DNA of 5,363 bases from Verrucomicrobiia bacterium (GTDB lineage: Bacteria; Verrucomicrobiota; Verrucomicrobiia; Verrucomicrobiales; Akkermansiaceae). The stretch spans positions 1-5,363 of the forward strand of contig CANHKJ010000215.1 of assembly GCA_947460915.1 (NCBI GenBank), read 5' to 3'. Position 1 is the first letter of the stretch, and the number at the start of each line of letters is the position of its first letter. The position numbers and the translations under genes are program-made. Of this stretch, positions 1 to 5,363 are shown piece after piece. The notes under the pieces are model-generated. The model was not told where the DNA came from. It ran no database searches and worked only from the letters and a program-made list of their open reading frames with translations.

Positions 1-600
1 GTGAAATTTATCGACCTCAGCGGCTACACCGAATTTTTCCAAGACCTCGATCGCGCCTATCCTGAACTTGCGACTCTGAGCATGCGGAATAGCAAGTCAG
101 CAGTGCCCATGCCGAAAGCAACGCCACTGGTTGTGCAGCGCGTGGGTTCTTTTGACGCTTCCTTTGTGCCCTCGATCCGCGATTTCGGACGCCTCGATGC
201 GCAATTCCGCCTTGATGATGCCGTGTGGAAATCCCTACCCCAATATGCCAACTTTGGCTTTGCAGTATTCAAACTGCGCAAGGGCAACCAACAAGTGCAT
301 CCGATGGCCTTTCGCTTCCCCACAGCTACACCCGGCAAACTCTTTTTCCCCACCGTCCACATCCACGATGGCGCAGTGCATGCCGAAGAAGAATTCGATC
401 ACACTCTTTATGCCCAGGCATGGAAAAATGCCGTCATCAGCGGACTCGACTGGGAAGAATCCGACAAAAATGCCGGCCAATTCATCGACAACGATCGAGC
501 CAAAGACTTGGTCTGGGGAGGCGGGCATTTGTATAAGAAAAACATCATCGGGAAAGCGAAAAACGAAGACATCATCGCGCTCACGCGGAGCATGGGGTGA
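1..600 (+). CDS. Uncharacterised protein with His/Asp-rich core, probably 5'-truncated
   Basis: The frame is open from base 1 to a TGA at 598-600 (199 codons visible). It could start at the GTG at base 1, but no upstream sequence is visible to judge this, and the first residues (VKFIDLSGYTEFF) read like the middle of a conserved segment. I therefore think the GTG is an internal valine and the gene is cut by the window edge. No signal peptide or membrane segment is visible, so it is probably cytoplasmic. The best-marked region is residues 98-137: QVHPMAFRFP, then LFFPTVHIHDG and EEFDHTLY, giving His100, His120, His122, Asp123, His127, Asp133 and His134. Such clustering could bind a metal or form an active site, but that is inference. 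A second glycine-rich patch (WGGGHLYKK) lies at 172-180. I do not recognise a named family. The next gene follows after 45 bases. Confidence is high that it is coding and low for any function. Confidence 0.8.
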   Translation: MKFIDLSGYTEFFQDLDRAYPELATLSMRNSKSAVPMPKATPLVVQRVGSFDASFVPSIRDFGRLDAQFRLDDAVWKSLPQYANFGFAVFKLRKGNQQVHPMAFRFPTATPGKLFFPTVHIHDGAVHAEEEFDHTLYAQAWKNAVISGLDWEESDKNAGQFIDNDRAKDLVWGGGHLYKKNIIGKAKNEDIIALTRSMG

Positions 601-638
601 GAGACGCCGCGAACTCAAGACTCATGCTACATACTCTT

Positions 639-648
639 CCCAAAAATG
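639..648 (+). promoter_or_regulatory. Start context of the membrane protein gene, no Shine-Dalgarno
   Basis: The bases just before the ATG at 646 are CCCAAAA, with no purine-rich GGAG-like motif within 20 bases upstream. The same ten bases, CCCAAAAATG, occur at the start of the large gene at 1297. An A-rich stretch directly before the start codon suits initiation that does not depend on Shine-Dalgarno pairing. The match may also be chance. Confidence 0.35.
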
Positions 649-1128
649 AAATATCTCTCGCTGATCCTATTCATTCTCGGATTGTTTTGGGCCTACGCTT
701 GCCTGAGTCTTGTGATGGGTCCCCTAATACTTTTCGCATCGGGCCCGCATTTTTCTAGTACGCTTGCCATCACCCTAGAATACCTAGCAAGCGGGATCTT
801 TGTGATCCTTGGGCTCGTCGGATATTGGGTTTGGTGGGGATGGCTCATACGTTTTCGCACTGGAATCTTCCCTCGAAACTATCTCAATATTTCGTTAGTG
901 CATCACGGACTCTGGTTGCTGATTTTTCCACTCATTTTTGCACCACAGATGAACATTCATTTTACGATCAACATCATCAAGACTTGGTCGGTGGTTATGC
1001 ATGAATTGCTGACGGGAGCCGCATTTTTTCCGCTTGGTCAAATCGTCTTGGGTTGGATATTCTTGAATTTGGCCATATGCGCAGCATGTCGCATGAGAAA
1101 TCGCAAAGAGTTGACGAAACTCAGTTGA
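646..1128 (+). CDS. Small four-helix integral membrane protein, unknown function
   Basis: This is a 160-residue protein from ATG 646 to TGA 1126-1128. Hydrophobic segments lie at about residues 4-31, 43-70, 84-101 and 121-148, giving four likely transmembrane helices. A strongly basic tail (RMRNRKELTK, 149-158) suggests a cytoplasmic C-terminus and, with four helices, a cytoplasmic N-terminus. Helix 2 ends in a tryptophan-rich stretch (GYWVWWGWLIRFR, 59-71) at the membrane interface. The loop after helix 3 carries few charges, and His86, His87, His105, His119 and Glu120 lie in or near helices and loops. No transporter, enzyme or toxin motif is recognisable and I do not know the family. The start has no Shine-Dalgarno, but the first Met is followed directly by helix 1, which fits a real N-terminus. 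It could be co-transcribed with the upstream gene. An intrinsic terminator follows 30 bases after the stop. Confidence 0.8.
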   Translation: MKYLSLILFILGLFWAYACLSLVMGPLILFASGPHFSSTLAITLEYLASGIFVILGLVGYWVWWGWLIRFRTGIFPRNYLNISLVHHGLWLLIFPLIFAPQMNIHFTINIIKTWSVVMHELLTGAAFFPLGQIVLGWIFLNLAICAACRMRNRKELTKLS

Positions 1129-1158
1129 ACGGCGTTTTTCCACCTAAAGGCGGCAATT

Positions 1159-1198
1159 TTCATGTATCGCTGAGCTTTCAGCGATATGAAGTTTTTTT
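1159..1198 (+). terminator. Intrinsic (Rho-independent) terminator after the membrane protein gene
   Basis: A perfect 9-bp inverted repeat, TATCGCTGA (1165-1173) and TCAGCGATA (1178-1186), encloses the four-base loop GCTT. If GT at 1164-1165 is bulged, the stem extends outward with TTCAT (1159-1163) pairing to ATGAA (1186-1190), for 13 pairs in all. It is followed by G and then seven T residues (1192-1198). Stem, tight loop, adjoining T-tract and position 30 bases after a stop codon all fit an intrinsic terminator. It separates the first two genes from the large gene. Confidence 0.82.
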
Positions 1199-1212
1199 CG
1201 TCATCCCGTAAT

Positions 1213-1255
1213 CTATGTCATGAGGCCGACATAGCGGAAAAAGATCGGCATTTTT
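1213..1255 (+). promoter_or_regulatory. Two mutually exclusive hairpins upstream of the large gene, possible attenuator or second terminator
   Basis: CTATGTC (1213-1219) is the exact reverse complement of GACATAG (1228-1234), with an eight-base loop. A second pair, GCCGA (1225-1229) and TCGGC (1245-1249), is followed by A and then TTTTT (1251-1255). The two stems share bases 1228-1229, so they cannot form fully at the same time. That is the geometry of an anti-terminator/terminator switch. However, the second stem is only 5 bp with a 15-base loop, so chance, or a backup terminator for the upstream genes, is just as plausible. No known riboswitch class is recognisable. Confidence 0.3.
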
Positions 1256-1281
1256 GCAAGTAACTGGAAGTAGTTTAACGT
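1254..1281 (+). promoter_or_regulatory. Weak candidate promoter for the large gene
   Basis: TTGCAA at 1254-1259 matches four of six bases of the TTGACA -35 box. TAACGT at 1276-1281 matches three of six bases of TATAAT, with a 16-base spacer. A promoter is expected somewhere between the terminator at 1198 and the start at 1297, but this match is poor. If used, it would give a leader under 15 bases and leave the 1213-1255 hairpins outside the transcript. Confidence 0.18.
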
Positions 1282-1289
1282 ACCTATCC

Positions 1290-1299
1290 CCCAAAAATG
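1290..1299 (+). promoter_or_regulatory. Start context of the large gene, no Shine-Dalgarno
   Basis: The ATG at 1297 is preceded by CCCCCAAAA and shares the ten-base string CCCAAAAATG with the start at 646. The in-frame ATG at 1315 (residue 7) lacks this context, which slightly favours 1297. Starting at residue 7 would give a more classical signal peptide, beginning MKLKRLLV, so the start remains uncertain by six codons. Confidence 0.35.
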
Positions 1300-4200
1300 C
1301 AGCCTTTTGCCTTCATGAAACTCAAACGTCTCCTCGTCCACGCAATCCCATTGCTTTTCACGTTTCCTGCCATGGGTCAATCGACCTATGAGCAGAGGCA
1401 CGAAGCGTTTTATAATGATATTTCTGGTCGAAAGATCAATCTTGGACAAACGGATGGTCCGCATCGGGCAGGACGGACCGGGTTTTGGACAACGCAAGGT
1501 CGTTTGCAGCGCGGCATGGCAACATGGAATCCTAGCAAGATTTGGGGTGAGTTGAAGACAACGATCACCAATGCCGATGGTGCGGCGGATGCGGGTGGAG
1601 CCAACGGAGGATTTTCTGGTTGGCCGGGCATGGATACCTACATGCGCTGGAATCATATGATGCCGCAGGATGTGAAAGATGCCTATGCGGCGGAGTTTAT
1701 GGGGTTGAAGACGTATGGAAATGGCTCAACCCCCAATCAACGGATCATGTGGGCGGCAGCTTGTCGCTTGGCTTGTGAAACCTGGGGCACGGCGGCGGTT
1801 ACAGCCAATTCCAATGCATCGAACCGAACAGGAGAAATCACGGGGAAAAAATACATCGAGGGAATTTGTGATCGGACGGTGAAATACAATTTCGAAGAGC
1901 GCTGGGCGAAACATTACCTCGCCTACACACTCGGACCGCTGCGGACGATCGCGGATCACACGACAGATCCCCTGTTGGCGAACAAGGCGCGGATGACATG
2001 GAACTGGGGCTGGATGGATATTGCATCGTTTTCGTTTCATGGTCGATGGTCGATCCCCGCAGGTAGGGGCAGTATGGTGCAAGATGGAAATAGTAGTGAC
2101 ATCAGCGAGCATGGATCGTGGTTGCTATTCGGCGGCACACCGCGTGCCAATATGTTGGATGCCGATCAGTCGCTTCTCTACACCCAGCCAAAAGTCGGCG
2201 TGCCCTATGCCGTCACCCAAGCGCCAATCCTGCCTGAAATGCTTGAAGCGGCGACAAGTCGCGATGTGCCGTTTACTCGTCGTGGTCTTGCTCGCGTGCA
2301 TGAAACACAGTTTGCGACAACCTACATGACGAAGGATTGGACGCTTTACTCGCAAATGGAGGGCGACACTACGTTGAATTCAGACGGCACCATTAAGATC
2401 AAAGACCTCAACAATGGTGGCGTGCCATCCAACGATTGGTCATCGGAACGCTGGGCGGTGATGTGGGATGAAACAGGCGCAGCGGGTCTAACGATGAAAG
2501 CGCCCACGGGGTATGGATGGTGCCAAGGATGTGGCCTGACACCCTATGAAGATGTGGTGCAACATGAAGGCGCGATGGTGGGCATCATCAACATTCCCAC
2601 TACCAGCGAATGGCCTTACACACGCGATTCGATCCCCACAAACACCACGGCAGTGATCAATGACTCAGCGACGACAGGTCGATTGTTCTTGCATTATTCC
2701 AAAGTGTTGATCGCGATCACACGTAGTGATATTGGAAATTTCACCTGGCCACCCGCCTCGCAAACCGCGTGTTTGAAGCGCGGCTTTGCGATTGAGTGTG
2801 CTTCGCTGAGCGAGTATTCACAAGCTACTCCAGAGGAACGATTGGCCGCATTCAAGGCCGACATCATCGCCAACCCGGCAGACATGTCGCATGTGAACGA
2901 TGCTACACCGCGCATGATTTATACGACTCGTGCCGGAAAAGTGTTAGACATCACCTATGGTCAAGGTGGAAAGGTCGATGGTGATCCGTTAGACTACGAA
3001 GGTTGGCCCTTGAATGAATCACCCTGGAGTTATCAATCGCAAATGGGAAATATGTGGGTCTTTGGCAAAGATCGCAAGCTGTTGTGGAATTACAAAAACT
3101 GGACGGAGAGCGAAGATCACAAGCCAACTGCGATCACGAACGCACCTGTGGCTGCGGCTGGAGCGGCTACAGTGGAAATCGATCTCTCCACGCGCGTAGC
3201 GGATGCGGAAACCGCAGCATCAGCCTTAAAGTATAAGGTGACAGGAGCGACGAACGGCACGGCCACCATGCTTGCTGATGGCAAAACGGTGCGTTTCACA
3301 CCGGCGGCAAATTTTTCGGGATCGAGCACACTATCGTTCTCGGCGGGTAGTGAATTTCCAGACCATCGATTCGTGGCGCTGTATGATAATGAAGGCACTG
3401 CAATTGGCAAAGATGCCTCGTCGAACGAACGGCATGCAACATCAAGCGTGGGCGGGATCGCATCGGCCAATCGTGTAACAGATGTGCCAGCGACCACCGC
3501 CAATGCCAACAACACACGTTCGCTGCGACTGACATCGGGCCCCTTTGGCTCGGCAAAAGTATCGCGCTCGTTTTTTCCTGCAATGATCAATTTTTCGAAT
3601 CATGATTGGCTATTCGCCTCATGGATCAAGCGGGAAAGTTATGCCGACGATGACTTTTTGTTTTACGTGGGAGATGGCGATGGCTTCGGCGGCAGTGGCG
3701 AGGAATTGCAAGTGTGGCTGCCTGCGCAGTCGAAATCTGTTAGTGTGCGACATTACAATGCGGCCAATGCGCAAACGTTTTCGCTATCGAGCGCGGCGAG
3801 CATTGACATTGGCGAGTGGCATCATGTGGCGGTGCAGTTCGAGCGCACGGGGCACAATACCGGTGTGGTGAAAATTTTTCTCGATGGAAAACTTGCAGGC
3901 ACATCAGCGAGTGTGACTTGGGCCTTGAAGCAAGTGGGGCCAGTATTCATGGGCGGACCTGCGACCAATACGGTGCTAACGAGAAACTTCAATGGCTGGC
4001 TCGATGATACGGTGATTGGTCGTGGAATTTTTTCGGCTAGTGACATCGATGAATTGGCAAGTGCCAGCGCGGCGCATCTGGGAGGCATGAAACTGAATAG
4101 CAGTGTGACGGTAAACTCGGCCGTGTTAGCTCCAGCAGGTTTGAGCGCAGTGGCATCGAACAATTCCATCGCGCTGACGTGGAATAGTGTTGCTGGTGCG

Positions 4201-5363
4201 GCGAGTTATTCAGTCAAACGCGGCACATCGAGCAGTGGACCATTTACCCTTCTTGCAAACAACCTCACTGCACCAAACTATGCAGATGCCTCTGCAGTTT
4301 TTGGAACGACGTATTATTATGTGGTCACTGCGGTAAATGGTGCGGGCGAAAGTGCGAACTCGAACGTCGCTCACACGGCATTGCCGATGAGTGATGCAAC
4401 AGTGTGGAATGCTGGTACGATGAGCGCATGGAGTCACGCTGCACGCATTGCTTTTACGGGATACGCAGCGAGCGAAACGCTCACCAATTTCCCGATGTTG
4501 GTGCGCCTTGATTCCACGCAAGTGCCGGGATTTTCCTATGCGCAAATGGCCTTCAGCAATGGAGCCGATTTGCGTTTCACCGATGCCAGCGGGGTCGAGT
4601 TGAGCTATGAAATCGAGCAGTGGAATCCAGCGGGCACAAGTCTGGTGTGGGTGAAAGTTCCTGCTCTGAGCAAAGGCGGAAGCATCATCGCGTATTGGGG
4701 CAATCCGCAAGCGACGGCAACCACTTCGCCTGATAGCTTGAGTGGATTGGCACTATGGCTGAAGGCTGACGCTTTATCTCTAGCAGATGGTGCAACGGTA
4801 AACACATGGTCGGATTCGTCAGCCAACGCTCGCCATGCGACTCTCGCTCAAGGTGCGCCGACATTTGAAACCAATGAACTGAATGGCAAACCGGTAGTGC
4901 GTTTCCCGATCAATGGAGAAAGCAGCCTGAACTTCCCCACGCTGACGAACATTCGCACCGTGTTTTGGGTGGTCAAGGAAACTGCAGTGGCTCAGCGATT
5001 TCTGTTAGGCGATGACAATACCTATCACTTTCATCGCGGCATGGCGGGAATGTTGTGGGACCCGACTTATGCGAGCGCTAACGTGCGCAATGGCACCACG
5101 AAATTGAATGGCACGAGTGTCAATGGAACGGCCACAGCTTTTGGTTCCGGATGGAAATTATTATCGGTCGTCACAGCAGGCAATGTCGAGGCGAGTCGAC
5201 TCTCGCGAGATCGCAGCATCGCTGGCCGTTCATGGGATGGTGATGTCGCAGAGGTGATCATTTACGATCGTGCTCTCACAGCTAATGAAGAATTATTAGT
5301 AGGTGGTTACCTAGCGCAGAAATACAATCTCGCGAGTGCGTATGCTGGTGCCACTCCTGGCTA
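1297..5363 (+). CDS. Very large secreted multidomain protein: unassigned N-terminal module, cadherin-like, LamG, FN3, DUF2341-like, second LamG-like (3' partial)
   Basis: One frame with no stop runs from ATG 1297 to the window end (1355 whole codons plus TA). A signal peptide is visible at residues 7-27: KLKR, a hydrophobic core, then a likely cut after Ala-Met-Gly before Gln28. Residues 29-608 match no family I can name. Residues 29 to about 330 are Trp-rich and look helical. From about 341 (TTYMTKDWTLYSQ) to 480 they look like beta strands, with landmarks GYGWCQGCGLTPYED (405-419) and GRLFLHYSKVLIAI (461-474). This order resembles the alpha-toroid plus beta-sandwich layout of many polysaccharide lyases, but no catalytic set is identifiable. 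Next come a cadherin-like/Ig-like repeat (609-685, with VRFTPAANFSG), a LamG/concanavalin-like jelly roll (about 690-928, with GEWHHVAV and GWLDD), an FN3 domain (944-1029), a DUF2341-like domain (about 1032-1148, ending IIAYWGNPQA) and a second jelly-roll-like domain (1149-1348). The protein is probably exported and binds or degrades extracellular polymers. The exact activity is unknown. Confidence 0.93.
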   Translation, partial: MQPFAFMKLKRLLVHAIPLLFTFPAMGQSTYEQRHEAFYNDISGRKINLGQTDGPHRAGRTGFWTTQGRLQRGMATWNPSKIWGELKTTITNADGAADAGGANGGFSGWPGMDTYMRWNHMMPQDVKDAYAAEFMGLKTYGNGSTPNQRIMWAAACRLACETWGTAAVTANSNASNRTGEITGKKYIEGICDRTVKYNFEERWAKHYLAYTLGPLRTIADHTTDPLLANKARMTWNWGWMDIASFSFHGRWSIPAGRGSMVQDGNSSDISEHGSWLLFGGTPRANMLDADQSLLYTQPKVGVPYAVTQAPILPEMLEAATSRDVPFTRRGLARVHETQFATTYMTKDWTLYSQMEGDTTLNSDGTIKIKDLNNGGVPSNDWSSERWAVMWDETGAAGLTMKAPTGYGWCQGCGLTPYEDVVQHEGAMVGIINIPTTSEWPYTRDSIPTNTTAVINDSATTGRLFLHYSKVLIAITRSDIGNFTWPPASQTACLKRGFAIECASLSEYSQATPEERLAAFKADIIANPADMSHVNDATPRMIYTTRAGKVLDITYGQGGKVDGDPLDYEGWPLNESPWSYQSQMGNMWVFGKDRKLLWNYKNWTESEDHKPTAITNAPVAAAGAATVEIDLSTRVADAETAASALKYKVTGATNGTATMLADGKTVRFTPAANFSGSSTLSFSAGSEFPDHRFVALYDNEGTAIGKDASSNERHATSSVGGIASANRVTDVPATTANANNTRSLRLTSGPFGSAKVSRSFFPAMINFSNHDWLFASWIKRESYADDDFLFYVGDGDGFGGSGEELQVWLPAQSKSVSVRHYNAANAQTFSLSSAASIDIGEWHHVAVQFERTGHNTGVVKIFLDGKLAGTSASVTWALKQVGPVFMGGPATNTVLTRNFNGWLDDTVIGRGIFSASDIDELASASAAHLGGMKLNSSVTVNSAVLAPAGLSAVASNNSIALTWNSVAGAASYSVKRGTSSSGPFTLLANNLTAPNYADASAVFGTTYYYVVTAVNGAGESANSNVAHTALPMSDATVWNAGTMSAWSHAARIAFTGYAASETLTNFPMLVRLDSTQVPGFSYAQMAFSNGADLRFTDASGVELSYEIEQWNPAGTSLVWVKVPALSKGGSIIAYWGNPQATATTSPDSLSGLALWLKADALSLADGATVNTWSDSSANARHATLAQGAPTFETNELNGKPVVRFPINGESSLNFPTLTNIRTVFWVVKETAVAQRFLLGDDNTYHFHRGMAGMLWDPTYASANVRNGTTKLNGTSVNGTATAFGSGWKLLSVVTAGNVEASRLSRDRSIAGRSWDGDVAEVIIYDRALTANEELLVGGYLAQKYNLASAYAGATPG

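Noticed and set aside
131..649. Plus-strand frame of 172 codons overlapping the first gene
   Set aside because: Its translation is rich in Ser, Pro and Met and looks like an out-of-frame reading. The frame ending at 600 has sensible hydrophobic patterning and coherent motifs over the same bases.
1129..1296. Possible mobile-element end or attachment site in the intergenic gap
   Set aside because: The inverted repeats here are short, close together and followed by T-tracts, as in terminators. I saw no flanking target duplication, tRNA or transposase/integrase gene.
1213..1656. Minus-strand open frame of 147 codons crossing the large gene's start
   Set aside because: It overlaps the signal peptide and early coding region of the large gene. 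Its translation is Arg/Pro/Cys-rich with no domain, and its end falls in the hairpin region.
3117..3590. Minus-strand open frame of 157 codons
   Set aside because: It lies wholly inside the large plus-strand gene, whose frame there encodes recognisable cadherin-like and LamG sequence. Its translation is low-complexity Ala/Ser/Val with no domain signs, typical of an antisense shadow.
4126..4386. Possible tandem FN3 repeats
   Set aside because: Only one FN3-like unit is visible (residues 944-1029). The sequence after it fits a DUF2341-like domain rather than a second copy, and no long direct DNA repeat is apparent.
4210..4710. Minus-strand open frame of 166 codons
   Set aside because: It is antisense to the FN3 and DUF2341-like domains of the large gene. 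Its translation is rich in Arg, His, Ser and Cys and has no recognisable motif.

Overview
The window holds three plus-strand genes. The left one is probably cut at its 5' end and the right one is cut at its 3' end. Everything open on the minus strand looks like a shadow of these genes. Base composition is moderate. The right-hand protein chains a signal peptide, a large N-terminal module, a cadherin-like repeat, a LamG jelly roll, a fibronectin III domain, a DUF2341-like domain and a second jelly-roll-like domain. That style is typical of environmental Verrucomicrobiota and other PVC-group bacteria. Neither internal start has a Shine-Dalgarno sequence, which fits but does not prove that placement. 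The taxonomic call is an inference from architecture, not from a marker gene.

Layout: 1-600 is the C-terminal part of an uncharacterised, probably cytoplasmic protein with a His/Asp-rich core. 646-1128 is a small four-helix membrane protein of unknown function. 1129-1296 is intergenic; it holds a convincing intrinsic terminator at 1159-1198, a second pair of mutually exclusive inverted repeats at 1213-1255, and perhaps a weak promoter. 1297-5363 is one uninterrupted reading frame of 1355 codons that runs off the right end and takes up three quarters of the window.

How they relate: genes 1 and 2 are 45 bases apart with no terminator seen between them and could share a transcript that ends at 1159-1198. 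The large gene is then its own unit. Nothing in the sequence ties the first two genes functionally to the third. The large protein is predicted to be exported and probably acts on, or sticks to, an extracellular or cell-surface polymer. Its N-terminal 600 residues, which I cannot assign to a named family, are the most interesting unknown here. I saw no tRNA, rRNA, CRISPR, transposase or phage gene.
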